From assembly GCF_003852535.1 (NCBI RefSeq), contig NZ_QAJP01000002.1:1-64000 (forward strand): a stretch of 64,000 bases of DNA, given 5' to 3'. The stretch's first letter is position 1. Each line of letters opens with the position of its first letter. Positions 43,401-52,288 of this stretch are shown piece after piece. The notes under the pieces were generated by a model. That model was not told the DNA's origin. It worked only from the letters and a program-made list of their open reading frames with translations, and did no database searches. The DNA comes from Herminiimonas sp. KBW02. Its GTDB lineage: Bacteria; Pseudomonadota; Gammaproteobacteria; Burkholderiales; Burkholderiaceae_D. The position numbers and the translations under genes were made by a program.

Positions 43401-43513
43401 AACGCGTAATCGCCATACAGCTGGTAGAGCGAGGCAAACGGCTAAAAAAATGGTTAGCCGCAGGTATCGCTGTCAGCATCACGCTGGTCATGCTAGTCGT
43501 GGCCTTCGATTGA
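43397..43513 (+). CDS. Small single-helix membrane peptide (38 aa)
   Basis: A 38-codon reading frame whose ATG overlaps the rnk stop (ATGA). It encodes a basic head (MKRVIAIQLVERGKRLKKW) and a C-terminal hydrophobic helix (LAAGIAVSITLVMLVVAF). The positive charges before the helix put the head in the cytoplasm. Overlap suggests translation coupled to rnk. No homologue is known to me; it is too short for most gene callers. Confidence 0.5.
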   Translation: MKRVIAIQLVERGKRLKKWLAAGIAVSITLVMLVVAFD

Positions 43514-43637
43514 ACGTGCAGGAGTGTGGATGATAAGGGCAGCGTATTACGCAGATAGTCTGAAGGAGCGCCTGTATGAAGACATGCAGGCCTCCGCCCG
43601 CCACGGCTCCGCTCATCCGACATTTACATCGCTAAAG

Positions 43638-44585
43638 TTAATGCGGCCACTTCGGTGAACCGAGGCGCGTGTCGGCACTTTCCTGTGCGCTGGCCATCGC
43701 CGCTGCTGCAGAGCGTGTTTCCACTCCCAGTTTTTCAAATATATGTTCGAGATGCTTGCTCACGGTGCGTGGGCTCATCTTGAGGATTTCCCCGATATCA
43801 CGATTGGTTTTACCCTTGGCCAGCCACGACAATACTTCTGTTTCGCGCGGCGTGAGTGCCGCGCTGGCCAGGCGTCCACCTGGTAATGCATGACTACCGC
43901 TGAGTTCAATCAGCAACATGATTTCATCCATACCTGCCGCACCCATATTGCGCACCAGCAGGCTGGCGCCTGCAGGTTCGGTAACAGGTGCCACCAGCTC
44001 CATGCCACTGCTACCTTTCCACCATGATTGCGGTACCGTCAGCGCATCTGGATTGATGCCGAACTGCGTCAGCAACTGGCGCGCGCATGGCGAGCACCAG
44101 GAAATACTACCTTCGTTGTTCAGCATGATGACGCCCAGGCCGGATACATCTATCGCATCCAGCGCGAAGCGTGCCATACGTGCGTTGCCCAAATGCGTAT
44201 GCAGGCGCGCCAGCACTTCCGGTGCGCGTACCGGTTTGACCACGTAGTCCACACCGCCAGCGGCGAAACCTTCCAGCACATGTGAGGTATCAGACAAACC
44301 GGTCATGAAGATGACAGGGATATGTTTGGTAGTAAGATCCGCCTTGATACGACGGCAGGCATCAAAGCCGGAGATGCCGGGCATCACCGCGTCCATCAGG
44401 ATCACGTCCGGCGTGACCAGGCTCAGGCGACGCAAGGCGGTATCACCATCGCAGGCCACCAGCACGGTATAACCGGCATCCTCCAGGGTTTCGCACAGTA
44501 CGCCGAGGCTGCTCGGTGCATCGTCAACCAGCAATACCACCGGACGGTCATCAGGATTATCAATCAGGTGATGCGACACGTTCAT
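43638..44585 (-). CDS. LuxR/NarL-type response regulator
   Basis: A 315-residue regulator. The receiver (about 14-130) has phospho-acceptor Asp65 in ILMDAVMPG and conserved Lys at about 117 in VKPVRAP. A central PAS-like stretch (about 140-215; DVSGLGVIMLNNEGSISWCSP) is followed by the LuxR helix-turn-helix (about 245-300; LTPRETEVLSWLAKGKTNRDIGEILKMSPRTVSKHLEHIFEKLGV). Its start lies inside the kinase gene (26-base overlap) with a GGAG site, so it is translated with the kinase and very likely is its output. Probable target: the divergent fmdA operon. Confidence 0.93.
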   Translation of the reverse strand: MNVSHHLIDNPDDRPVVLLVDDAPSSLGVLCETLEDAGYTVLVACDGDTALRRLSLVTPDVILMDAVMPGISGFDACRRIKADLTTKHIPVIFMTGLSDTSHVLEGFAAGGVDYVVKPVRAPEVLARLHTHLGNARMARFALDAIDVSGLGVIMLNNEGSISWCSPCARQLLTQFGINPDALTVPQSWWKGSSGMELVAPVTEPAGASLLVRNMGAAGMDEIMLLIELSGSHALPGGRLASAALTPRETEVLSWLAKGKTNRDIGEILKMSPRTVSKHLEHIFEKLGVETRSAAAAMASAQESADTRLGSPKWPH

Positions 44586-47500
44586 TCTCCATTAATGCAT
44601 TCTCCAATGCGCCCAACTCAAAACGGTCCAGCAACGATCTTACTACGTTGCAGGATGCCACGATTGCGGCATCATCCGTCATCGACAGGCGATCCAGCGC
44701 GCGGCGCAAACCGGCGACGTGGCCCATGCGCGTCAATTGCAATAGTTGCCCTATCGCAGCTTGCTTAAAGCACAAGCTTTCTGGCAAAGCTTCGGTGACA
44801 GGGACGACCGGTGGCGCACTGGCATAAATCCACTCCAGTCCCAGCTGTCTTTGCAAGGCCAGCATCAGCTCCGATTCCAGCACCGGCTTGCCGACAAAAT
44901 CCTGGCATCCGGCAGCGCGTAATTTTTCCTGATCGTTCTCAAATAAATCCGCTGATACAAAAATAATCGGAATACTGGTACCGCTGAAGGCGCGCACATG
45001 ACGCGCCGTTTCCCAGCCGTCCATGCCATCCATGCCGATATCCAGCAGGATGGCATCCGGCACAAAATCGCGCAGCAAATCAATACACTCATGCCCACTC
45101 GCTGCTTCGCGCACATTGAAACCCAGCGGAATCAGCATGCCGCTCAGCATATGTCTCTGCACCGGTTGATCATCCACTACCAGCAAGGTACGCATGGCAC
45201 CGGTATGGCCGATCACATCACGTTGCGGCAAGGCTTCAAAGGCATTGATTTCCATCAGCGGCAGGCGTACAACAAAGGTACTACCCTGCCCCTGCGTACT
45301 GATCAGATTCAGGCTACCGTTCATCATCAGGATTAGTTTTTCCGTAATCGCCAGTCCCAGACCGGCTCCCGGTTCGCCACGTAAGCGCCCTGCCGCGCCA
45401 CGTTCAAACGGCTGGAAGATGCGTTGCCTGTCCTGTACCGCAATCCCGATCCCGGTATCAATCACATCGAAGCGCATAGACGCACTGGTACATTCGACAT
45501 GTAGCGTCACGGAACCGGTATCGGTAAAGCGCAGCGCATTTGTCAGCAAGTTAATCAATATCTGCCGCAAACGCTTGCCGTCAGCCAGCACGTAATGCGG
45601 TAAATCACCACCATGCGTATATTGCAAGCGCAAGCCTTTGGCTTCTGCCTGCGGTCGTACCATGCTGAGCAAATCATCAAGGAATGCCGCAAATAAAATC
45701 GGTGTCGGCTCCAGCCGCATGCGATCCGCTTCTATGCGTGCCAGATCCAGCAACTCATCCACCAGTCCGAGCAAATGTTCGCCGCTGCGCTGTATGGTCT
45801 GGATCGCGGTACGCGGTGCGGCATCCAGCTGTTCATTCTTCAGCAGGATTTGTGAATAGCCGAGGATGCTGTTCAATGGCGAACGCAGTTCGTGCGAGAT
45901 ACCAGCCACGTAACGCGTCTTCGCCTGGTTCGCCGACTCAGCGGCTTCCTTCGCACTTTGCAAGGCGGCATCGGTGCGTTGATGGGCATCGATCTCTTGC
46001 GTCAGCAATTCGTTTTGCCGGTTCAGATCATCCTGTGCCAGGTGGCGTCCTTCGCTACCCAGCACCACCCACCAGCTGGAAACAGCAACGATGATCAGCA
46101 GCACCGCAGATATCTTGATGAAGATGCTGTCGAGCAGCATGCGATCATGCAATGTAGCGAGCGAAGAAATTTCCTGTGCATACACCAGCCCCAATGCCGC
46201 AGCACCCACTGCGCACAGAGACAACACCACCACCATGTAATTACCGACGCGTCGATTAACCAGGTGCGACAAGGCATTCGGCAACAAAGCCGACAGCAGT
46301 TGCTGCGCCTGTTCCGCAGTACGCGATTCCTTTTTGCATAAATCATGACAGCGCGATTCCAGCGTGCAGCAAAGCGAACAGATAGACGCACCATATGCCG
46401 GGCAATGCGCCATATCTTCCGATTCAAAGCTGTTATCGCAGACGCCGCATTTCACCGCCTGCCCCGGCAAACCAACCGCTGTCGGACGCCGCGCCAGATA
46501 GTAGCGACCGCGCGTCATCCATGCCAGCAAAGGTGAAACGATGAAGGCCATACCCAGTGTCACGAATGGCGAAAAGGCCGCGACCTGGTGCCCCCACACA
46601 CCAGAGAAAGCAGCGATACCTATGCTGGCAGACAAGAGCATAGTGCCCAGTCCGACCGGATTAATGTCGTACAAATGCGCACGCTTGAATTCGATCCCTT
46701 TCGGGCTCCAGCCCAACGGTTTGTTGATGACCAGATCAGCGACCAATGCCCCCACCCATGCCACTGCCACATTGCTATATAAACCGAGTACGTTTTCCAG
46801 TGCGGCGAACACACCGAGGTTCATCAACAGCAAAGCCAGCAGGCAATTGAAGACCAGCCACACCACCCGCCCCGGATGGCTATGCGTCAGGCGTGCGAAG
46901 AAATTCGACCAGGCCAGCGAACCGGCGTAAGCATTGGTGAGATTGATCTTGACCTGCGACACCACGACGAATAGCAAGGTGATTGCCAATATCCATACCG
47001 GGTCGCTGAACAGATAAGAGAACCCAAGCAGATACATGCGCGTCGGCTCCATCGCATTTTCAGCAGGCACACCGCTCTGGAACACCAGGTAAGCGAGGAA
47101 GGCGCCACCCAGCATCTTCAAACCACCCGGTATGATCCAGCCAGCGCCGGCGACGATGATGGCAGTCCACCAGCGACGACGATTCTGCGGCGTGCGTTCC
47201 GGCAGGAAGCGCAGGAAGTCGACCTGCTCGCCGATTTGTGCCACCAGTGAAAACGCTACCGTCGCCGCCACGCCGAACATGACGGGATCGAGGCTATTGC
47301 TTTTGGAAATGGCGCCGACGAATTGTGCGAACTCGGTGTAGGCCTCGGGCTTCTTCCAATAGATGGCAATATAAGGCGCAACCAGCAGGACCAGCCACAG
47401 CGGCTGCGTCCACATCTGCAAACGTGAAATCAAAGTGATTCCGCGCGCCACCAGCGGCACTATAAATAGTGCGCAAATCACATACCAGATCCATAGCGGC

Positions 47501-47937
47501 CACTGTATCCACATCTGCAGTGCGACCGCGAGTATCGCTGCCTCCAGCGCAAAGAAAATAATAGTGAAGCTGGCGTAGATCAGTGAGCTGATGGTCGAGC
47601 CCATATAGCCGAAACCGGCGCCGCGCGTCAGCAAATCCATATCAATGCCGTAACGTGCCGCGTAGTAACTGATAGGCAGACCGGTCAGGAAGGTAATCAG
47701 CATCACCGTCAGGATGGCGGTGACCGCATTCGCGAAGCCGTAGTTCAGTGCAATCGCACCGCCTATCGCTTCCAGCGCGAGAAAAGATGCAGCGCCGAAA
47801 GCCGCATTGCCCAGCTGCCACTCCGACCATTTGCGGAAGTGGCGCGGCGTATAGCGCAATGCGTAATCCTCAATCGACTCATTGGCGACCCACCGGTTGT
47901 ACTCGCGACGTATGCGAAAGATTTTTTGTTGGGCCAT
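44560..47937 (-). CDS. NCS1 transporter-hybrid histidine kinase with Cys-rich module
   Basis: A 1125-residue fusion. Residues about 30-480 form a 12-helix NCS1-type (cytosine/hydantoin permease-like) membrane domain with GTMLLSASIGIAAF and a QIGEQVDFLRFLP loop. Then eight cysteines between 497 and 534 (CGVC, HC, C-x2-CC, C-x3-C) look like a zinc module. Two more helices (about 567-590, 606-627) precede a coiled linker and HisKA domain (His682 in GISHELRSPLNS), ATPase domain (NLLTNALRF, DTGIG, GAGLGLAI) and a receiver (Asp966 in LLDIGMDGMDG). The tail may be an Hpt-like helical part. The ATG at 47937 is preferred over TTG at 47967. With the response regulator it likely senses an amide-type nitrogen source. 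Confidence 0.93.
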   Translation of the reverse strand: MAQQKIFRIRREYNRWVANESIEDYALRYTPRHFRKWSEWQLGNAAFGAASFLALEAIGGAIALNYGFANAVTAILTVMLITFLTGLPISYYAARYGIDMDLLTRGAGFGYMGSTISSLIYASFTIIFFALEAAILAVALQMWIQWPLWIWYVICALFIVPLVARGITLISRLQMWTQPLWLVLLVAPYIAIYWKKPEAYTEFAQFVGAISKSNSLDPVMFGVAATVAFSLVAQIGEQVDFLRFLPERTPQNRRRWWTAIIVAGAGWIIPGGLKMLGGAFLAYLVFQSGVPAENAMEPTRMYLLGFSYLFSDPVWILAITLLFVVVSQVKINLTNAYAGSLAWSNFFARLTHSHPGRVVWLVFNCLLALLLMNLGVFAALENVLGLYSNVAVAWVGALVADLVINKPLGWSPKGIEFKRAHLYDINPVGLGTMLLSASIGIAAFSGVWGHQVAAFSPFVTLGMAFIVSPLLAWMTRGRYYLARRPTAVGLPGQAVKCGVCDNSFESEDMAHCPAYGASICSLCCTLESRCHDLCKKESRTAEQAQQLLSALLPNALSHLVNRRVGNYMVVVLSLCAVGAAALGLVYAQEISSLATLHDRMLLDSIFIKISAVLLIIVAVSSWWVVLGSEGRHLAQDDLNRQNELLTQEIDAHQRTDAALQSAKEAAESANQAKTRYVAGISHELRSPLNSILGYSQILLKNEQLDAAPRTAIQTIQRSGEHLLGLVDELLDLARIEADRMRLEPTPILFAAFLDDLLSMVRPQAEAKGLRLQYTHGGDLPHYVLADGKRLRQILINLLTNALRFTDTGSVTLHVECTSASMRFDVIDTGIGIAVQDRQRIFQPFERGAAGRLRGEPGAGLGLAITEKLILMMNGSLNLISTQGQGSTFVVRLPLMEINAFEALPQRDVIGHTGAMRTLLVVDDQPVQRHMLSGMLIPLGFNVREAASGHECIDLLRDFVPDAILLDIGMDGMDGWETARHVRAFSGTSIPIIFVSADLFENDQEKLRAAGCQDFVGKPVLESELMLALQRQLGLEWIYASAPPVVPVTEALPESLCFKQAAIGQLLQLTRMGHVAGLRRALDRLSMTDDAAIVASCNVVRSLLDRFELGALENALMENERVASPD

Positions 47938-48309
47938 CAGCTCGATGAAGAATTGGATAGGCTGCAAATGCTGCGACGCAATACAAGCCTGTTCTTAATG
48001 GTCGTCACGTCCATGCGCGTTATTTGATTTTTATATCGCAAATATCGTCAACGATAGTCTCCTGCAAATTCTGCCTGCTTTTTCAAATTACAGGAATTGA
48101 AAATATTTCACAAGGTGAGTTTCCATCCCACCAGAAGCATCGGCAATTTTGCATGTACGCCGTTTGACGTATTGGGATATACGCACAGTCCATACATTAT
48201 CTAGTTCGGAATGCTCGGATCGCAGTCTCCAGGTGCGCGCGCGCTGGATAGTCAGCATCGGGGAATCCGGGTTCCATCCATACAAACATAACTTTGAGAG
48301 GTAGACATC
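47938..48309. promoter_or_regulatory. Divergent control region, kinase/fmdA
   Basis: A 372-base gap with both promoters. A candidate regulator site is TACGCCGTTTGACGTA (48156-48171; TACG and CGTA half sites, 8-base spacer), followed by TATACGCA at 48179. No gene. A good GAGAGG ribosome site precedes fmdA. Confidence 0.45.
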
Positions 48310-49542
48310 ATGGCTGAAACCCTGATTAAAGTAGATCTGGATCAATCACCCTACGATAACGAAAATGTCCATAACCGCTGGCATTCGGACATTCCTATGG
48401 CGACCTGGGTTAACCCGGGCGACGACTTCATCCTCGAAACATATGACTGGACCGGCGGCTACATCAAGAACAATGATAGTGCCGACGACGTCCGCGACGT
48501 CGATCTCACCACCGTCCACTTTCTGACTGGCCCGGTTGGCGTACACACAGCAGAACCAGGCGACCTGCTGGTCGTCGAATTACTCGACATCGGTGCCAAG
48601 CAGGAATCGATGTGGGGCTTCAACGGCTTCTTCTCGAAGAAGAACGGCGGCGGCTTCCTGACTGACCATTTCCCGGAAGCGCAAAAATCGATCTGGGACA
48701 TCAAAGGCATGTTCACCTCGTCACGTCACGTGCCGGGCGTGAACTACGCAGGCCTGATCCACCCTGGCCTGATCGGCTGTCTGCCAGATCCTAAACTGCT
48801 GGCTGAATGGAACAAGCGTGAAACCGGTCTGATCGCAACCGAACCTGATCGTGTACCGCCACTAGCCAATGCACCGTTCGCACCGACTGCGCATATGGGC
48901 AAGATGAAAGGTGCAGCACGCGACAAGGCGGCAGCAGAAGGTGCACGTACCGTGCCGCCACGTGAACACGGCGGTAACTGCGACATCAAGGATTTGTCGC
49001 GCGGTTCGAAAATCTTCTTCCCTGTTTATGTCAAAGGCGCTGGCTTGTCGGTCGGCGATTTGCACTTTAGCCAGGGCGATGGCGAAATCACCTTCTGCGG
49101 CGCGATCGAAATGGCAGGCTGGGTACACATGAAGGTCACGGTGATCAAAGGCGGCATGGCCACCTATGGCATCAAGAATCCTATCTTCAAACCTAGTCCT
49201 ATCACACCGCATTACAACGACTACCTGATCTTTGAAGGCATCTCGGTCGATGAACACGGCAAGCAGCATTACCTCGATGTCAACGTGGCTTATCGCCAGG
49301 CTTGTCTGAACGCCATTGAGTACCTGAAGAAATTCGGTTACTCCGGTGCGCAGGCATACTCGATTCTGGGTACGGCTCCGGTGCAAGGCCACATCAGCGG
49401 CGTGGTTGATATTCCTAACTCCTGCGCTACCTTGTGGTTACCGACGCAAATTTTTGACTTTGATATCAACCCGAGTTCTGCTGGCCCTGTGGTGCAGAAA
49501 TTCAAAAGCATGGGTATGCCTCTGTCGCGCGATCTCAAGTAA
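48310..49542 (+). CDS. fmdA: Acetamidase/formamidase
   Basis: Hydrolyses formamide (and slower, short amides) to ammonia and the acid. A 410-residue member of the FmdA_AmdA family: WHSDIPMATWVNPGDDFILET near the start, VHFLTGPVGVHTAEPGDLLVVELLDI (about 78-105), MKGAARDKAAAEGARTVPPREHGGNCDI (about 199-226) and FSQGDGEITFCGAIEM. The His, Asp and Cys residues in these blocks are the expected active-site zone. First gene of an operon with fmdB and an amide/urea channel; divergent from the NCS1-kinase/regulator pair. Confidence 0.95.
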   Translation: MAETLIKVDLDQSPYDNENVHNRWHSDIPMATWVNPGDDFILETYDWTGGYIKNNDSADDVRDVDLTTVHFLTGPVGVHTAEPGDLLVVELLDIGAKQESMWGFNGFFSKKNGGGFLTDHFPEAQKSIWDIKGMFTSSRHVPGVNYAGLIHPGLIGCLPDPKLLAEWNKRETGLIATEPDRVPPLANAPFAPTAHMGKMKGAARDKAAAEGARTVPPREHGGNCDIKDLSRGSKIFFPVYVKGAGLSVGDLHFSQGDGEITFCGAIEMAGWVHMKVTVIKGGMATYGIKNPIFKPSPITPHYNDYLIFEGISVDEHGKQHYLDVNVAYRQACLNAIEYLKKFGYSGAQAYSILGTAPVQGHISGVVDIPNSCATLWLPTQIFDFDINPSSAGPVVQKFKSMGMPLSRDLK

Positions 49543-49554
49543 TAGGAGAAAGTC

Positions 49555-49902
49555 ATGCCAACCTACGATTACGTCTGCAAGGACTGCGGTTTCTTCGAAG
49601 CGGTGCGCACTATCGCTGCGCGCAACGATCCTATCGATTGCCCGCACTGCACAGCGCAGGCCGACCGTACCTGGTCGTCCGCGCCCAGCCTGGCGCTGAT
49701 GCCGGAAACCCGTCGACATGCGATGAGCACCAACGAAAGAGCATCGCATGAACCGATGAGTTCCAAGAACTACGCATCCAAAGCGCATCCTTCCGGATGC
49801 AGTTGCTGCTCTTCATCTGGCAAGAAGAGTAAATCCACCATCGTCGCCCCGAATGGCAACAAGGCTTTCGCCGGCAAACGACCATGGATGATCAGCCACT
49901 GA
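49555..49902 (+). CDS. fmdB: FmdB family zinc-ribbon protein
   Basis: A 115-residue protein of the FmdB family. The N-terminal zinc ribbon is formed by Cys8, Cys11, Cys29 and Cys32 (YVCKDCGFFE and DCPHCTAQ). After a linker a second cluster (GCSCCSSSG, about 79-87) follows. In Methylophilus, FmdB was proposed to regulate or assist formamidase expression; the exact role is unresolved. It starts 12 bases after fmdA with an AGGAG site, so the two are in one transcript. Confidence 0.92.
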   Translation: MPTYDYVCKDCGFFEAVRTIAARNDPIDCPHCTAQADRTWSSAPSLALMPETRRHAMSTNERASHEPMSSKNYASKAHPSGCSCCSSSGKKSKSTIVAPNGNKAFAGKRPWMISH

Positions 49903-50033
49903 AGTCAGTTCTGGCATGAGCGGAACGCCGGTGCAGTTGCAACGACTGCGCCGGCTACACGCAATGTGAAGTTCCTATGTCTTTTTGAGTGCCGAATAAT
50001 TAAAATCGCTGCTTCATTTATCAAGGAGATGCC

Positions 50034-50549
50034 ATGCTATTAGGTCTTTCACTACTTTATGTGGGCGCAGTACTGTGCCTCAACGGCCTGTGGCTACTTG
50101 GTCGCATAGGCGACAGGGAAATCTGGGTCATCAATATATTTTCCGGCGGCGTCACTTTACTGATTTCGCTGCAAATGGCTTTCGGTGCCAATGCCGATGC
50201 CGCATCGATCAAGGGCGCTGCACTCACCCTGCTGTTTTCCTTCACCTACTTCTGGGTCGCCATCAATCGCTTTAACGGAGCCGACGGACGCGGTCTCGGC
50301 TGGTTCAGCCTGTTCGTTGCCATCACTGCGATTCCGGTCGCAATCGAAACCCTGCAAACCGCGACCACGACCTGGGGCACCTGGTTCGGCCTGAGCTGGG
50401 CGGCGTGGGCAGTGTTGTGGTTTATGTTCTTCCTGCTGCTGGTGGCTGAAAAGCAAATCGCCAAGATCACCGGCGTAGTTGCCTTGCTGTGCGGCATTTT
50501 CACCGGCTGGCTGCCCGGCCTCCTCCTGCTCAACGGTGTATTGAAGTAA
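50034..50549 (+). CDS. amiS: AmiS/UreI family amide/urea channel
   Basis: A 171-residue inner-membrane protein with six helices of the AmiS/UreI family, which passes short amides and urea by facilitated diffusion. Family blocks: LGLSLLYVGAVLCLNGLWLLGRIGDREIWVINIF, YFWVAINRFNGADGRGLGWFSLFVAI, LSWAAWAVLWFMFFLLL. AAGGAG ribosome site. The last gene of the fmdA-fmdB-amiS set (131 bases after fmdB) and followed by a strong terminator. It would bring formamide to the cytoplasmic formamidase. Confidence 0.92.
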   Translation: MLLGLSLLYVGAVLCLNGLWLLGRIGDREIWVINIFSGGVTLLISLQMAFGANADAASIKGAALTLLFSFTYFWVAINRFNGADGRGLGWFSLFVAITAIPVAIETLQTATTTWGTWFGLSWAAWAVLWFMFFLLLVAEKQIAKITGVVALLCGIFTGWLPGLLLLNGVLK

Positions 50550-50553
50550 AACC

Positions 50554-50590
50554 AAACTGCTTGCATGTGCCATGCATGCAAGCAGTTTTT
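50554..50590 (+). terminator. Terminator of the fmdA-fmdB-amiS operon
   Basis: Perfect 14-bp stem from AAACTGCTTGCATG (50554-50567) and CATGCAAGCAGTTT (50575-50588), loop 7 bases, ending in T's. Confidence 0.88.
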
Positions 50591-50695
50591 CCATCGCGGC
50601 AAACCTGCCTGATCTGTACTTTCCGTCCTCCCCGCACACAAAAATAATTAAACCAAATGGTTTACTTTTAATTTTCCCATGCTATATTCAACCAC

Positions 50696-51034
50696 ATGGT
50701 TGAATTAAATTCTGCAAAACTCGATGCCATCTTCAATGCACTGAGCGATCCGACGCGACGCCAGATGCTGCGCCTGCTGGCCGACGGTGAACGCACGATA
50801 GGTGAGCTGGCTGCACCTTTCGAGATGTCGTTCGCCGGTGCGTCCAAGCATGTCAAAGCACTGGAACATGCCGGCCTGGTCAGTCGCAGCGTGCAAGGTC
50901 GTACGCACGTCTGCACACTGGAAGCTGCACCACTGGCTGCCGCCGAAGACTGGCTGCGCTTTTATCAAGGTTTCTGGACTGAGCGCCTGGATGCGCTGGA
51001 ACGCGAACTACTGGCGAAGAAAAGGAGAAAGTGA
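50696..51034 (+). CDS. ArsR family transcriptional regulator
   Basis: A 112-residue winged-helix repressor of the ArsR/SmtB superfamily (LSDPTRRQMLRLLADGERTIGELAAPFEMSFAGASKHVKALEHAGLV, residues 16-61). The metal-binding ELCVCD-type cysteines are absent, which fits the subgroup paired with AHSA1 genes. The AHSA1-type gene overlaps its stop by one base (TGATG), so the two are co-translated. The upstream AT-rich region has a repeat of AACCA/TGGTT near 50652-50697. Confidence 0.9.
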   Translation: MVELNSAKLDAIFNALSDPTRRQMLRLLADGERTIGELAAPFEMSFAGASKHVKALEHAGLVSRSVQGRTHVCTLEAAPLAAAEDWLRFYQGFWTERLDALERELLAKKRRK

Positions 51035-51564
51035 TGGACGAATATGGCGTAGCAACAGACAAGACCACCGTACACATGACCAGGCTGTTACCGGCCAGCG
51101 TCGATATCGTATGGGAATACCTGACGCAATCAGACAAACGTGCAAGCTGGCTGGCCTCCGGCGACATGGGCTTGCATGTGGGCGGTCAGGCCGATCTCGT
51201 TTTTAACTTCAAGAACCTGACCAGCGAAGCGACGCCGGAACGTTTCCTGCCTTATGAATCGAATCACCGGCAACATGGCCATGTCACCGCCTGTGAACCG
51301 CCTTACCTGCTTAGCTTTACGTGGAATGAACGCGATGGTCGTTCGTCAGAGGTACGCTTTGAACTCAAGGCGCAAGGCGATAAAACCTTGCTCACGCTGA
51401 CCCATAGCCGCCTGCCGAATCGCAATGAAATGGTCAGTGTTTCCAGCGGCTGGCATATCCATCTGGGCATATTGGAAGACCGCCTGAACCGCCAGCAGCC
51501 GCGCCCGTTCTGGGCCACTCACGCACAGCTGGAAGCCGAATACAAGCAACGCATATCCGAGTGA
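51034..51564 (+). CDS. AHSA1/SRPBCC domain protein
   Basis: A 176-residue START-fold protein of the Aha1-homology-1 (AHSA1) branch: VHMTRLLPASVDIVWEYLTQSDKRASWLASG near the start, EVRFELKAQGDKTLLTLTHSRL and SSGWHIHLGILEDRLN. These proteins bind hydrophobic ligands; function unknown. Pairing with an overlapping ArsR gene is common in proteobacteria. The ATG at 51034 is chosen over the GTG three bases earlier; AAAGGAG ribosome site. Confidence 0.85.
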   Translation: MDEYGVATDKTTVHMTRLLPASVDIVWEYLTQSDKRASWLASGDMGLHVGGQADLVFNFKNLTSEATPERFLPYESNHRQHGHVTACEPPYLLSFTWNERDGRSSEVRFELKAQGDKTLLTLTHSRLPNRNEMVSVSSGWHIHLGILEDRLNRQQPRPFWATHAQLEAEYKQRISE

Positions 51565-51586
51565 CTGTGAGCAGACAGTCAGTTAG

Positions 51587-52267
51587 TTACTTAACCGCCA
51601 CTCCGGCCTCGACCAGCAGACCGATGACGCCGGTCCAGAAGATTTCTACCCCGATACACAGCAGGATGAAGGCCGACAAACGCAGCATCACCATGGTGCC
51701 GAGTCGGCCCAGCATCTTCACCATCTTATTGGCCGAGTTGTAGCAAAGCCAGATCACGAATGCCGTCATCGCCGCACCCACCGCAGCGCTGCCGAGTGAA
51801 ATCACCTGATCCAGCAAACGTGCCGGTGTACTCGCACCCAGCGTAATCGAAGCCGCAATCGCACCGGGGCCGACTGTGAGCGGAAAGCTGATCGGATAAA
51901 AGCTGCGCACCTTGAACTCTTCGTCCGACCACGCCTCCATCGGATTGGTCGCGACCTGAGTGCGTATCGCATCCTGCCCGTTATCGTTGAGCAGCTTCCA
52001 CGCAGTGAATGCAACCAGCAAACCACCGCTGATGCGTACGATAGGAATCGAAATGCCGAAGAACATCAGCACATGCGAGCCGATAAACATCGCGCCGAGC
52101 AAGAGGAAGAAGCAATTCAGAGCAACCTGGCGCGCCAGTTTCTTTTCCACGTCGCGGCTGACATTGCCCAGCAGGCTGGCAAACACGGGGGCATTACCAA
52201 ACGGATTAATGATGGGCAGCATGGTGATAGGCACCAGAATCGCCGCCTTGAAGAAAAGAATCAGCAT
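51587..52267 (-). CDS. MarC family membrane protein
   Basis: A 226-residue six-helix inner-membrane protein of the MarC/UPF0056 (NAAT) family: PIINPFGNAPVFASLLG near the start, GGLLVAFTAWKLL and YPISFPLTVGPGAIAASITLGAS. Transport of small molecules has been proposed but not shown; the name comes from the marC locus. It lies 21 bases after the DedA-rhodanese gene in the same direction, probably one transcript. Confidence 0.92.
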   Translation of the reverse strand: MLILFFKAAILVPITMLPIINPFGNAPVFASLLGNVSRDVEKKLARQVALNCFFLLLGAMFIGSHVLMFFGISIPIVRISGGLLVAFTAWKLLNDNGQDAIRTQVATNPMEAWSDEEFKVRSFYPISFPLTVGPGAIAASITLGASTPARLLDQVISLGSAAVGAAMTAFVIWLCYNSANKMVKMLGRLGTMVMLRLSAFILLCIGVEIFWTGVIGLLVEAGVAVK

Positions 52268-52288
52268 CGATGAAATCCTATCCTGAAG

